Below, in pieces: positions 31,226-40,453 of a stretch of DNA of 57,243 bases. The DNA lies in NCBI GenBank assembly GCA_007116135.1, contig SKIZ01000040.1, forward strand, positions 1-57,243, given 5' to 3'. A program made the position numbers and the translations under genes. The DNA comes from Burkholderiaceae bacterium (lineage in GTDB: Bacteria > Pseudomonadota > Gammaproteobacteria > Burkholderiales > Burkholderiaceae_B). The notes beneath the pieces are model-generated. The model was given only the letters and a program-made list of their open reading frames with translations, did no database searches and was not told the origin of the DNA. Position 1 is the first letter of the stretch. Every line of letters starts with the position of its first letter.

Positions 31226-34061
31226 CGATGCTTTTGCTCGCCGGTGCAGCCAGTAATGGCCTGAGGTATTTGGCGGTGTGACTTCGCGGCTCGTTGATTA
31301 TCATTTCAGGCGGGCCTTGGGCGATGATTTCACCGCCGCCGTTGCCACCTTCGGGACCCAAGTCGATAACCCAGTCAGCCGTTTTAATGACATCGAGATT
31401 GTGCTCGATCACCACCACGGTATTTCCCGCTTCAACGAGTTTGTTCAACACCCCCACGAGCATGGCAATGTCATGGAAGTGTAAACCTGTGGTGGGTTCA
31501 TCCAAAACGTAGAGGGTATGGCCGGTTGCGCGCTTCGATAGCTCCAGAGACAGTTTGACGCGCTGGGCCTCGCCGCCAGACAAGGTGGTCGCGCTTTGTC
31601 CTAGGCGCAAGTATGACAAGCCAACATCGACCAGCACTTGCAGTCGTCGGGCGATGGCTGGCACAGCACCGAAGTAATCGAGCGCTTGCTCGATGGTGAG
31701 ATCGAGCACCTCGTAAATATTTTTGCCGCGATAGCGGATCTCCAGTGTCTCGCGGTTATAGCGCTTGCCGTGGCAGACCTCACAGGCCACGTACATGTCG
31801 GGCAGAAAGTGCATCTCGACTTTGACCACGCCATCGCCCTGGCAGGCTTCACAGCGACCACCTTTGGTGTTGAAGCTAAAGCGCCCCGGGTCATAGCCGC
31901 GCGCACGAGCCTCCGGCACACCTGCAAATAATTCCCGGATCGGCGTAAATAGGCCGGTGTAAGTTGCCGGGTTACTTCGTGGTGTTCGTCCAATGGGACT
32001 TTGATCGACCGTGATGATCTTATCGAGATGATCAAGGCCATCAATCTCATCGAAGTCCGCCGCCTGGGCTTGGCTGCGGTTTAGTGCGCGCGACAACGCC
32101 GCGGCCAGGGTGTCATTAATCAGTGTCGATTTGCCTGAGCCCGACACCCCTGTGACGCAAACGAAGCGCCCAAGCGGCAGCTGCAGTTCAACGTTTTTCA
32201 GGTTGTTGCCCCGACAGCCAGACAGCGTGATCTTTGGCGCTTGCGCATTGACCGCACGCCGAGTTGGCACGGCGATCTCGCGCCTGCCACTTAGATAGTC
32301 GCCGGTGAGCGAGCCGGGGGTCGTCAGTATTGTGGCCAATGGGCCTTGAGCGACAACCTCACCGCCATGCTCGCCTGCGCCAGGGCCCATGTCAACGACC
32401 CAATCGGCTTGACGGATCATGTCCTCGTCGTGCTCTACCACCAACACGCTGTTGCCTAGTTCGCGCAAGTGCGTCAGGGTTTGAATCAGCCGTTCATTGT
32501 CGCGCTGGTGCAATCCAATCGAGGGTTCATCGAGCACGTACATCACGCCAGTCAGCCCCGAGCCAATTTGGCTGGCCAGGCGAATGCGTTGCGCCTCGCC
32601 GCCTGAGATGGTGTCAGCCCGTCGATCAAGTGAGAGATAGCTCAAGCCAACATTATTTAAAAACGTCAGGCGCGAGCGGATTTCATGGATGATCTGTTGT
32701 GCAATCTCGTGTTTGGCGCCCTGCAGCTCGAGCGCCTCAAACCAGGCCAGGCAATCAATTAAAGTCAGTGCTTGGACCTCGTGAATGCCTTTGTTGCCAA
32801 TACTGACACAGCGCGCCTGGGTCTTGAGTCGTGAGCCCAGACAGTCGGGGCAGCGTGCTTGGCTGCGCCAGCGATTAAGGGCATCGCGTACCGTGGAGGA
32901 ATCGGTCTGAACCCAGCGACGTTGCAGGTTTGGCAGCACCCCTTCAAAGGGATGGCGGCGAATGCTGCTTTTGCCATCAGCATCGAGGTAAAAAAAGGCG
33001 ATCTCGGTTTGACCTGACCCATTGAGCACAATTTGTTGGACCTCATCATTGAGCTCGCACCAAGGGGTGTCGAGATTGAAGCCGTAGTGTGACGCCAGAC
33101 TCGTCAAGAGCGCAAAGGTAAAGGCGTTGCGTTTGTCCCACCCCTCGATGGCGCCAGCGCCCAGACTGAGCTCTGGAAAGGCCACGACCTTTTGCGGGTC
33201 AAACACCTCGATATGACCTAAGCCGTCACAGGTGGTGCATGCGCCGGCCGGGCTGTTAAAGCTAAAAAGCCGGGGCTCCAGCCTGCTCACGGTGTGGTCG
33301 CATTTCGGGCAAGCATATAGGCTGGAGAACGCCATGCTGGTGTGCGTATCGAGATTGAGCACCTCGACCGTGCCGCCGCTGACGCTTAAGGCTGTCTCCA
33401 GACTTTCAGCGAGCCGGGATTGGCTGTTGGGCTTGACGCGCAGCCGGTCGATGACGACGTCAATCTGTAAAGCCTCCTCGCCTGGCAGATCGGGCAACGG
33501 GTCAAGTGACTCCATCTGCCCGTTGACGCGAATGCGAACAAAACCTTGAGCTTGCCACTGCTGACATAATTGCAGCGCCGAAGCGCGATCGTGTTTGCCA
33601 GTGGGCGCAACAAGTGCCACACGTGTGAGCGGTTCGAGTTGCATGATCGAGTCGACCATTTGGCTCACACTATGCGCCACAAGCGCTTGGCCATGTGTTG
33701 GACAAAAGGGTGTGCCAACTCGCGCAAACAGCAACCGCAGGTAATCATATATTTCAGTGACGGGCCCTACGGTCGAGCGCGGGTTGTGACCGGCTGAGCG
33801 TTGTTCGATGGCAATGGCTGGCGATAAACCTTCGATCAGATCGACGTCTGGCTTCTCAAGCCGTTCCAAGAACTGACGGGCGTAAGCCGATAGGCTTTCG
33901 ACGTAACGCCTCTGGCCTTCAGCGTACAGCGTGTCAAATGCCAGTGACGACTTGCCAGAGCCTGATAAGCCGGTGATCACCACCAAAGACTGGCGCGGCA
34001 AGTCCAAGGAAATGTTTTTCAGATTGTGGGTGCGAGCACCACGAACGCGGATTTGCGCCAT
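31218..34061 (-). CDS. uvrA: Excinuclease ABC subunit UvrA
   Basis: A 947-residue DNA damage sensor of nucleotide excision repair. It has two ABC ATPase modules (first Walker [10 protein letters not shown] at 31-39; second GVSGSGKST), two signature motifs ([18 protein letters not shown] and [12 protein letters not shown]) and zinc fingers with CPKC...CTTC and CEAC...CEVC. Full length. No LexA-type box (CTGT-N8-ACAG) was seen upstream, so SOS control is not evident here. Confidence 0.98.
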   Translation of the reverse strand: MAQIRVRGARTHNLKNISLDLPRQSLVVITGLSGSGKSSLAFDTLYAEGQRRYVESLSAYARQFLERLEKPDVDLIEGLSPAIAIEQRSAGHNPRSTVGPVTEIYDYLRLLFARVGTPFCPTHGQALVAHSVSQMVDSIMQLEPLTRVALVAPTGKHDRASALQLCQQWQAQGFVRIRVNGQMESLDPLPDLPGEEALQIDVVIDRLRVKPNSQSRLAESLETALSVSGGTVEVLNLDTHTSMAFSSLYACPKCDHTVSRLEPRLFSFNSPAGACTTCDGLGHIEVFDPQKVVAFPELSLGAGAIEGWDKRNAFTFALLTSLASHYGFNLDTPWCELNDEVQQIVLNGSGQTEIAFFYLDADGKSSIRRHPFEGVLPNLQRRWVQTDSSTVRDALNRWRSQARCPDCLGSRLKTQARCVSIGNKGIHEVQALTLIDCLAWFEALELQGAKHEIAQQIIHEIRSRLTFLNNVGLSYLSLDRRADTISGGEAQRIRLASQIGSGLTGVMYVLDEPSIGLHQRDNERLIQTLTHLRELGNSVLVVEHDEDMIRQADWVVDMGPGAGEHGGEVVAQGPLATILTTPGSLTGDYLSGRREIAVPTRRAVNAQAPKITLSGCRGNNLKNVELQLPLGRFVCVTGVSGSGKSTLINDTLAAALSRALNRSQAQAADFDEIDGLDHLDKIITVDQSPIGRTPRSNPATYTGLFTPIRELFAGVPEARARGYDPGRFSFNTKGGRCEACQGDGVVKVEMHFLPDMYVACEVCHGKRYNRETLEIRYRGKNIYEVLDLTIEQALDYFGAVPAIARRLQVLVDVGLSYLRLGQSATTLSGGEAQRVKLSLELSKRATGHTLYVLDEPTTGLHFHDIAMLVGVLNKLVEAGNTVVVIEHNLDVIKTADWVIDLGPEGGNGGGEIIAQGPPEMIINEPRSHTAKYLRPLLAAPASKSIAT

Positions 34062-34307
34062 ACCAAACCGTTTGAGACGTTGTTAAAGGCTAACTGACTA
34101 CTATAACGTGCGCACTGAAGCTTTGAGCCAGAGCACCTAGGGATCCCTGAGCGGTCTCGTTTGCTAAACTTTCGCCCGTGAAGATCAATCGCAATCAAAC
34201 CCCATGCAACGGTTCGGCCCTCCAGGCTCGGTGGGGCCGGTGGCCGTGTGCGCGTGTACAACCCCACCCGCTTAGGCTCAGGACGGTTTGATTGTGGGTG
34301 CTCGCTA

Positions 34308-35519
34308 ATGCATGCTGAGTCTGCCAAGCTCGCCCTTACGGCGGCCGAAAGGCGTGCAAGCATCTCTTTGGCGGGCTTGTTTGCGGCCCGCATGTTGGGC
34401 CTGTTTTTGTTGTTGCCCGTCTTTGCGGTCGCTGCACAAAGTCTCAAAGGCGGGCTTGATCCCGTTCGAGTGGGTCTGGCGTTGGGCATATATGGCCTGA
34501 CCCAAGCGATCATGCAAATCCCATTTGGCATGGCCTCAGATCGCTTCGGTCGACGCCCGATTGTTTTGATGGGTCTGGCGCTATTTGTGCTTGGCAGTGT
34601 GATTTGTGCGCAAGCGACCGATATTTTTTGGGTGACGATCGGTCGTGCCATTCAGGGGTCTGGGGCTATTTCTGCTGCAGTTACTGCGTGGCTAGCTGAC
34701 GCCACCCGCCCGGAAGTTCGCACCCGAGCGATGGCTTTGATCGGCGCCTCCATTGGGCTTTCGTTTGCAATATCGCTCGTGCTTGCGCCGATGATGGTCG
34801 GGTGGGGCGGCTTATCCGGGCTGTTTTGGTTGATTACGGCCATGGGGGTTTTGGCGTTTTTGGTAGCCGCCTGGGTGGTGCCAGGTGTGCCGCGAACACC
34901 CAGACCAACCCATCGACAGCCCGTGGCAGCCGTGTTGGCGCACACTGGCCTTTTGCGTCTTAACTTTGGTGTGTTTTGCTTGCACTTGAGCCAAGTGGCT
35001 TTGTTTGTAGTGGTGCCGCCTTTGCTTGTCGAGCTCGGTGGCATTGAAGCACAAGGTTTGTGGCGCGTTTATCTGCCGGTGTTGTTTATCTCCTTTCTAT
35101 TTATGGTTCCGATCATTTTCTTGACTGAAAAGAAAAGAGCTCACCCCCAGACCTTGCGTTGGTGCGTGGCTGGTTTATTGCTCGTTGCTCTGGGCTTTGC
35201 TACTTCAGGCACGCAATGGGCCTGGTTGCTGATCTGGTTAACCGGGTTTTTTATCGTCTTCAATGTGCTCGAAGCGTTGCAGCCGTCACTTGTCTCGCGT
35301 TTGGCGTTGCCCGAGATGAAGGGCCTGGCACTTGGGGTCTACAACACAACGCAGGCAATGGGGCTTTTTTTGGGGGGCATCGTGGGTGGCTGGCTGGCCC
35401 AAAGCCTCGGGCAAGTGGCTGTTTTCTGGGCGATTGCGTTCTTGGCGGGGGCTTGGTTGGTGGTGACTTGGCGATTGACAATCGCAGCCTTATCGAGCAC
35501 GCCTGCGGCGCATGTGTAA
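34308..35519 (+). CDS. MFS transporter between uvrA and ssb
   Basis: A 403-residue major facilitator, DHA1-like, with twelve predicted helices. Motif A is GMASDRFGRRPIVLMG (about 74-89). The ATG at 34308 gives an N-terminus (MHAESAKLALTAAERRAS) like relatives found in the same uvrA-MFS-ssb context in Burkholderiales; the ORF-track start is 20 codons earlier and less likely. Substrate unknown; the conserved neighbourhood is a positional, not a functional, clue. Confidence 0.87.
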   Translation: MHAESAKLALTAAERRASISLAGLFAARMLGLFLLLPVFAVAAQSLKGGLDPVRVGLALGIYGLTQAIMQIPFGMASDRFGRRPIVLMGLALFVLGSVICAQATDIFWVTIGRAIQGSGAISAAVTAWLADATRPEVRTRAMALIGASIGLSFAISLVLAPMMVGWGGLSGLFWLITAMGVLAFLVAAWVVPGVPRTPRPTHRQPVAAVLAHTGLLRLNFGVFCLHLSQVALFVVVPPLLVELGGIEAQGLWRVYLPVLFISFLFMVPIIFLTEKKRAHPQTLRWCVAGLLLVALGFATSGTQWAWLLIWLTGFFIVFNVLEALQPSLVSRLALPEMKGLALGVYNTTQAMGLFLGGIVGGWLAQSLGQVAVFWAIAFLAGAWLVVTWRLTIAALSSTPAAHV

Positions 35520-35539
35520 GCCGTCGTTGTGGCTTACAC
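35514..35539. promoter_or_regulatory. Perfect 9-bp inverted repeat at the MFS stop, upstream of ssb
   Basis: GTGTAAGCC and GGCTTACAC flank an 8-base loop, with the MFS stop codon inside the left arm. No T-run follows. It may be a weak terminator or a protein-binding site for the ssb promoter region. Confidence 0.4.
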
Positions 35540-35652
35540 TCATGGGTATCTGTGCGGCAGCGCTGGGCACAGGCTTTTGGTTTCATGCACCATGATGCTG
35601 ATGCGATTGTTTTCGTATTTGTCTTGGTTCAATTTTTCGAGGGGAGATCGGC

Positions 35653-36126
35653 ATGGCATCGATCAACAAAGTCATTCTAGTAGGCAATCTTGGCAGAGAC
35701 CCTGAGGTGCGCTATAGCGCCGAGGGCAGCGCGATTTGCAACATTTCGATTGCAACGACGAGCAACTGGAAGGACAAAGCCTCTGGTGAGCGTCGCGAGG
35801 AAACCGAGTGGCACCGTGTGGTGATGTACAACCGGTTGGCCGAGATTGCTGGCGAGTATTTGCGCAAAGGTCGCTCGGTCTACATCGAAGGTCGCCTGCG
35901 CACTCGTAAATGGCAAAACAAGGAAGGTCAGGACGTCTACACGACTGAGATCATTGCTGACCAGATGCAAATGTTAGGTGGACGTGACGGTGCGTCGGCT
36001 GACTCAGGCGGCGGATACGACAGCGGTAGTCGCGCACCGGCGCGGCCTCAAGCTGAGCGGCCAGCCGCACCAGCTGCAAGCGGCAGCGCCAAGCTCGGCG
36101 ACTTAGACGACGATATCCCGTTTTAA
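35653..36126 (+). CDS. ssb: Single-stranded DNA-binding protein
   Basis: A 157-residue SSB. The OB-fold spans about 1-110 ([20 protein letters not shown] ... [17 protein letters not shown]), a Gly/Pro/Ala-rich linker follows, and the C-terminal tip DDDIPF, which recruits replication and repair partners, is intact. GAGGGGAG lies upstream. Placement beside uvrA and an MFS gene is typical for Burkholderiales. Confidence 0.98.
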   Translation: MASINKVILVGNLGRDPEVRYSAEGSAICNISIATTSNWKDKASGERREETEWHRVVMYNRLAEIAGEYLRKGRSVYIEGRLRTRKWQNKEGQDVYTTEIIADQMQMLGGRDGASADSGGGYDSGSRAPARPQAERPAAPAASGSAKLGDLDDDIPF

Positions 36127-36165
36127 CGCTTTTTGAGATCAAATAAGATAAAAATAGTCGATTTG

Positions 36166-36200
36166 CAAAAAAGCCGCTCGTTTAAAACCGAGCGGCTTTT
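36166..36200. terminator. Bidirectional terminator after ssb
   Basis: AAAAGCCGCTCG pairs with CGAGCGGCTTTT across an 8-base loop, giving A- and T-runs on both sides. It can end ssb on the plus strand and the converging acyl-CoA synthetase gene on the minus strand. Confidence 0.9.
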
Positions 36201-36214
36201 AATCATCGGCCGGC

Positions 36215-38308
36215 TCAATCTTTCAGAGTGATCACGGCATCGGCAGCCCAAGCGCCCTGCCCCTCGGGCAACACAAAGACCGGGTTCAGATCAATGGACT
36301 CAAGCCGGGGCCCAGCCGCAGATGCAAATGCTGACAGGCGCGAGAGCATCGTGGCCAGCGCGTCGAGGTCGGCCTTAGGCTGGCCACGTGCACCAAGTAG
36401 TAGCGGCGCAGCCTTGATGCTTTTGATCATCTCTAGCGCGACGTCCTTGCCAAAGGGGCAACGTCTGAGCACGACATCATCGAGGATTTCAACAAAGATG
36501 CCGCCCAGACCAAACACCGCCATCGGCCCAAACACAGGGTCGCGATGAATGCCAAGGATGCATTGCACGCCACCTTGTAGCTGCTTGGCCACAAGTACAC
36601 CTTCTATTCGAGCCTGCGGTGCGGCTTGGCGTGCGCGCTCGATCAGCGTGTCGTAGCCCTGGCGAATCGCTTGTTCGCCTTGGATATCGAGCAATACACC
36701 GCCTATTTCGGTCTTATGCAGAATGTCCGGTGAGACGATTTTGAGTACCACAGGCTCACCGATTGACGCGGCGCTAGCCACGGCTTGATCGGCCGATGTG
36801 CAGACTTGTTCAGGTGCCACGGCGATGCCTGCAGCAGCCAGCAAGGTCTTGGCGTGCGCCTCGCTTGGGTTCTCGGTAGGTAGTTTGACTTCGCCAACCG
36901 AGGGGGCAGGTTCACTGGCGGGCCGATCAAATGCCTGGCCATAGCGCCCCATGGCGGCAATGGCCGCTACAGCGCGGCTGGGGTCCTCAAAAACCGTAAA
37001 GCCGTCCTCTTCATAGCCGCGCAACTTCTCGGTCGGACCGAGCGCTGAAAGCACAAACAGCCGATCAGGATACTTCTGCGCAATGGCCTTTAGCTCGGGG
37101 CGCAATCGTTCGGCCGTGCTTTGGGCAGTCGCCGTGTAGGTCACGAAACCAAGGATGCTTGGGTAGCCACCATCCTGAACCAGCGAGTCGGTAAAGGCGC
37201 GTACCAGCGACATGTCGTTCAGAAGTTGCGCGGTGGTATCTACCGGGTTGATTGGACTGGCAAATGGCAACAAATCCAGCAAGCGCTTTTGCGCGGCTTG
37301 GGGCATGGCAGGCATTGGCAGCCCGGCGGCGGCGGCGGCATCGGAAATAATCACACCGGCACCACCGCTGACGGTTAGAACACCCAGGCTATTTTGGGCC
37401 GGATAAATACCGCGGGTAGCCAGTCGAGCAATATCAAGCATCTGCTCGGTTGTTTGGGCACGAATGACCCCCAATTCCTGCATGACCGCCTCAAATACTC
37501 GATCATCGCCCGCAATGGAGGCGGTGTGCGACATGGCAGCGGTTTGGCCCAGGGCGCTTTGTCCGACTTTCATGATGACCACTGGTTTACGCTTGGCACG
37601 GGCCCGTTGCAGCGCTTCTACCAAATGATCGGCCTCACGAACGCCTTCGGAATACAGGGCGATCACATGTGTGGCGGGGTCATCTACCATCATGTTGACC
37701 ATATCGCCTAAGGTCAGGTCAGCCTCGTTGCCAGTCATCACCATGGCTGACAGACCGATGCCGGCGGCCACAGCCACGGTCATCAGGTGCGCACCATACG
37801 CGCCGGACTGACTGACGATCCCCACGTGGCCGGGCTCGGGAAAGCCAAGCTCGAGCCCCGTGGCAAAGCTGCCGTAAAAGTTGATGTTCGGGTTTACCAT
37901 GCCCAATGAGTTTGGCCCTAAAAGCCGCATCCCTGTCTGACGTGCCGCAGCGACCACTTGGTCTTGCAGCTTGGCGCCTTCGCTGCCGATTTCAGCAAAG
38001 CCCGCACTAAAGAGAATCGCACCGCCCGTGCCTTTCTTGGCGAGTGCTTCGACGGTTTCAAGGACGGCCGCGCCCGGCACGGCAACAATGGCCATATCGG
38101 GCGTTTGGGGCAAGTCTTCGATTTTGGCGTAAGCCTTAATCCCCTGCACCGTTTCGCGCTTGGGGTTTACCGGGAAGATCTCGCCACGGTAACCTTGTTT
38201 AAGCATGTAGTAGATGGGCTTGCCGCCGATTCGCGTGGCGTCGTCTGAGGCGCCAATAATGGCAACGCTCTTGGGGTTAAGCAGGTAGGACAAGTCTTTT
38301 GCGGCCAT
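36215..38308 (-). CDS. Acetate/acyl-CoA ligase, NDP-forming, fused subunits
   Basis: A 697-residue fusion of the alpha and beta parts of the NDP-forming acyl-CoA synthetases. The N-terminal CoA-binding domain has PKSVAIIGASDDATRIGG; two ligase-CoA domains follow, with LLGPNSLGMVNP and the phosphohistidine region MSHTASIAGDD; the C-terminal ATP-grasp domain begins near 480 (EAHAKTLLAAAGI) and includes VVLKIVSPDILHKTEIGGV. The ATG at 38308 gives MAAKDLSYLL; ribosome binding is weak. The acid substrate (acetate, propionate or aryl) cannot be told. It diverges from arsR. Confidence 0.88.
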   Translation of the reverse strand: MAAKDLSYLLNPKSVAIIGASDDATRIGGKPIYYMLKQGYRGEIFPVNPKRETVQGIKAYAKIEDLPQTPDMAIVAVPGAAVLETVEALAKKGTGGAILFSAGFAEIGSEGAKLQDQVVAAARQTGMRLLGPNSLGMVNPNINFYGSFATGLELGFPEPGHVGIVSQSGAYGAHLMTVAVAAGIGLSAMVMTGNEADLTLGDMVNMMVDDPATHVIALYSEGVREADHLVEALQRARAKRKPVVIMKVGQSALGQTAAMSHTASIAGDDRVFEAVMQELGVIRAQTTEQMLDIARLATRGIYPAQNSLGVLTVSGGAGVIISDAAAAAGLPMPAMPQAAQKRLLDLLPFASPINPVDTTAQLLNDMSLVRAFTDSLVQDGGYPSILGFVTYTATAQSTAERLRPELKAIAQKYPDRLFVLSALGPTEKLRGYEEDGFTVFEDPSRAVAAIAAMGRYGQAFDRPASEPAPSVGEVKLPTENPSEAHAKTLLAAAGIAVAPEQVCTSADQAVASAASIGEPVVLKIVSPDILHKTEIGGVLLDIQGEQAIRQGYDTLIERARQAAPQARIEGVLVAKQLQGGVQCILGIHRDPVFGPMAVFGLGGIFVEILDDVVLRRCPFGKDVALEMIKSIKAAPLLLGARGQPKADLDALATMLSRLSAFASAAGPRLESIDLNPVFVLPEGQGAWAADAVITLKD

Positions 38309-38390
38309 AACGGGTATCAAGAAAAAGGTTTACAGACGACCTAAGTTTAGACTCAAGAACCTCTGGAGATGTTCGCGACTTCGGTGGGGT

Positions 38391-38416
38391 TAGAATATTT
38401 CGATAGCTATCGAAAT
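38391..38416 (+). promoter_or_regulatory. arsR -10 box and perfect palindromic operator
   Basis: A TAGAAT (38391-38396) is followed at once by the perfect 20-base palindrome ATTTCGATAGCTATCGAAAT (38397-38416). The transcription start would fall inside the palindrome, 10-25 bases before the arsR ATG at 38426. ArsR-family repressors bind such dyads at their own promoters. No clear -35 is visible. Confidence 0.75.
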
Positions 38417-38425
38417 TTGGAAATC

Positions 38426-38782
38426 ATGCCACACTCAAAACCCACTGCCATGGATGCCGACCAAGCAGCAGGCATGCTTGCTGCGATTGGTCACCCGACG
38501 CGTTTGCGGGTGTTTCGCGAATTGATTCAGGTCGGCCCCTCAGGCCTTGCTGCAGGCGACATCGCGCGCCTGCTTGCGATGCCTTGCTCAAGCTTGCATT
38601 TTCATTTACGCATATTGCAAAACAGTGGCCTGTTGGTCTCACGCCAAGACGGGCGCTTCGTCTTCTACGCGGCGCGCTTTGAGTCGATGTCAGGTTTGCT
38701 GGCCTATTTGACTGATAACTGCTGCGGCGGCAACCCGTGCATGCCGCTTAAAACCACGACTACATGCCAAGTGTTGGATTAG
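38426..38782 (+). CDS. arsR: ArsR-family metalloregulator
   Basis: A 118-residue winged-helix repressor. The DNA-binding part is about 14-85 (LAAIGHPTRLRVFRELI ... SLHFHLRILQNSGLLVSRQDGR). The ELCVCDL arsenic site of enteric ArsR is absent. Instead the C-terminus carries Cys99, Cys100, Cys105 and Cys114 (NCCGGNPC ... TTC), resembling the C-terminal three-cysteine As(III) site known from the Acidithiobacillus ferrooxidans ArsR. I use the ATG at 38426, beyond the palindrome. acr3 begins directly after its stop. Confidence 0.9.
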   Translation: MPHSKPTAMDADQAAGMLAAIGHPTRLRVFRELIQVGPSGLAAGDIARLLAMPCSSLHFHLRILQNSGLLVSRQDGRFVFYAARFESMSGLLAYLTDNCCGGNPCMPLKTTTTCQVLD

Positions 38783-39820
38783 ATGAGCGTCTTTGAGCGG
38801 TACCTGAGCGTTTGGGTGGTTTTGTGCATAGTGGCCGGTGTGTTGCTCGGTCAAAGTGCGCCTGGGCTTGCCCAGGCCGTCGGGCAGGTTGAGATCGCCA
38901 ATGTCAACTTACCGGTGGCCGTACTGATCTGGGTGATGATTGTGCCCATGCTCATGAAGATCGATTTCTCGAGCATTGCCGGTGTGTGGCAACAGCGCGC
39001 AGGCATTGGTATTACCTTGTCAATCAATTGGGCGATCAAGCCATTCACCATGGCAGCGTTGGCTTGGCTTTTTATTGGTTACTGGTTTCGCCCGTGGTTG
39101 CCAGAAGATCAAATCGACAGTTATATCGCCGGATTAATCATACTCGGCGCAGCACCATGTACAGCCATGGTGTTTGTCTGGAGTAGTCTTTGTAAGGGTG
39201 ACGCCAACTTCACCATTACTCAAGTCGCGCTTAACGACCTCATCATGGTCTTCGCATTTGCACCGATTGTGGCGCTGTTGCTTGGCGTGTCATCGATCCC
39301 GGTGCCGTGGGCGACGCTCACGCTATCGGTATTTGTCTACATTGTGGTGCCATTGCTCTTTGCGCAGTGGTGGCGAGGCCGTTTGTTGCGCAAAGGGTCT
39401 GAGGCACTGACCAAAGCACTAGAGCGACTGCGCCCGGCAACGATGGTTGCCCTGCTGTGCACGCTGGTGTTGCTATTTTCCTTTCAAGGCCAGGCCATCA
39501 TTGCTCAGCCCTTGATTATTTTGTTGCTTGCGGTACCGATTTTGTTGCAGGGTGTCTTTATCGCAGCACTCGGTTATTGGCTGAATCGACGCTGCCATGT
39601 GCGACATGACGTCGCAGGACCGTCAGCCATGATCGGCGCCTCAAACTTCTTTGAGTTGGCAGTGGCTGTGGCCATTGTGCTTTATGGGTTTGACAGCGGT
39701 GCGGCTTTGGCTTGCGTGGTCGGTGTGCTCGTTGAAGTCCCGTTGATGCTGTGGCTGGTCAATATCGTTAATCGCTCGCGGCGCTGGTATGAGCACGGAC
39801 AGAAAGAGGCCGCGCCCTAG
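38783..39820 (+). CDS. acr3: Arsenite efflux transporter Acr3
   Basis: A 345-residue membrane protein of the ACR3 family (not ArsB), with ten predicted helices, which exports arsenite using the proton gradient. The conserved Cys126 sits in LGAAPCTAMVFVWS, and the C-terminal GVLVEVPLMLWLV block is present. Its ATG follows the arsR stop with no gap, making a two-gene arsenic operon; no arsC or arsH is seen nearby. Ends 4 bases into the convergent methyltransferase. Confidence 0.94.
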   Translation: MSVFERYLSVWVVLCIVAGVLLGQSAPGLAQAVGQVEIANVNLPVAVLIWVMIVPMLMKIDFSSIAGVWQQRAGIGITLSINWAIKPFTMAALAWLFIGYWFRPWLPEDQIDSYIAGLIILGAAPCTAMVFVWSSLCKGDANFTITQVALNDLIMVFAFAPIVALLLGVSSIPVPWATLTLSVFVYIVVPLLFAQWWRGRLLRKGSEALTKALERLRPATMVALLCTLVLLFSFQGQAIIAQPLIILLLAVPILLQGVFIAALGYWLNRRCHVRHDVAGPSAMIGASNFFELAVAVAIVLYGFDSGAALACVVGVLVEVPLMLWLVNIVNRSRRWYEHGQKEAAP

Positions 39821-40434
39821 CGCTTGCGTGCAACGAGGTCAACCACAGCTGACATGCCGTGATGGCCGCTGCCTTCATTTAGCTCAACGTCATACTCTTG
39901 CAGCAACTCAATGTCCATGTCAGAGAAAGACTCGCGCAGCAAATCAAGCGTGTATAAGTGCTCAGGGATATCGGGGCCACCGGTTTTATATTCAAGCTGT
40001 TTCAGGCCATACCCTTCAATGAGCAGGTAGCCACCGCTGCGGGTTGCCCGCTTCATGCCCTCAAACAACTTGGCGCGCAGTTGCGGGTTGGCGAACTGAA
40101 AGAAAATGCCGACAACGACATCGTATTGACGCGCATCCCAATCAATTTCCGTAGCGTCTGCAGTCACGACATGCATATCGACACCGAGTTCAGCGGCTAG
40201 TTTTTTGGCTTTCTCTGACGCCTTGGGCGCGGCATCAACGGACCAAACTTCGCAGCCTTGTTGTGCGAGCCAGGCGCCATTGCGACCTTCACCGTCGGCT
40301 AGCGCTAAGACAGTCATGCCAGGTTTCAAGCGGTTTTGGGCCTGGCGAACCATAAACGCATTTGGTCGCTTGCCAAACACGTAGTCCTCAGTGGCCGCAA
40401 ATCGTTCGTTCCAGCGCGAGATGGCAGGTTTCAT
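39817..40434 (-). CDS. Class I SAM-dependent methyltransferase, TehB-like
   Basis: A 205-residue methyltransferase starting MKPAISRWNERFAATEDYVFGKRPN, a pattern shared with TehB-like and thiopurine/tellurite methyltransferases. SAM motif I is VLALADGEGRNGAWLA (about 42-57) and the acidic end of strand 2 is SVDAAP. It has only one cysteine, so it is not ArsM despite lying beside the arsenic operon. Substrate unknown. It is followed by ilvE upstream on the same strand, 19 bases away. Confidence 0.85.
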   Translation of the reverse strand: MKPAISRWNERFAATEDYVFGKRPNAFMVRQAQNRLKPGMTVLALADGEGRNGAWLAQQGCEVWSVDAAPKASEKAKKLAAELGVDMHVVTADATEIDWDARQYDVVVGIFFQFANPQLRAKLFEGMKRATRSGGYLLIEGYGLKQLEYKTGGPDIPEHLYTLDLLRESFSDMDIELLQEYDVELNEGSGHHGMSAVVDLVARKR

Positions 40435-40453
40435 GATTTGGTTTCCAGATGGC

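Noticed and set aside
34062-34307. Possible LexA box upstream of uvrA
   Set aside because: No CTGT-N8-ACAG dyad could be found in the intergenic sequence.
34019-34651. 210-codon minus-strand frame between and over uvrA and the MFS gene
   Set aside because: Overlaps the start of uvrA and the MFS gene; composition is typical of an antisense shadow of membrane-protein codons.
39817-40434. Methyltransferase as ArsM beside the arsenic operon
   Set aside because: It has a single cysteine and a TehB-like N-terminus; the conserved cysteines of arsenite methyltransferases are missing.
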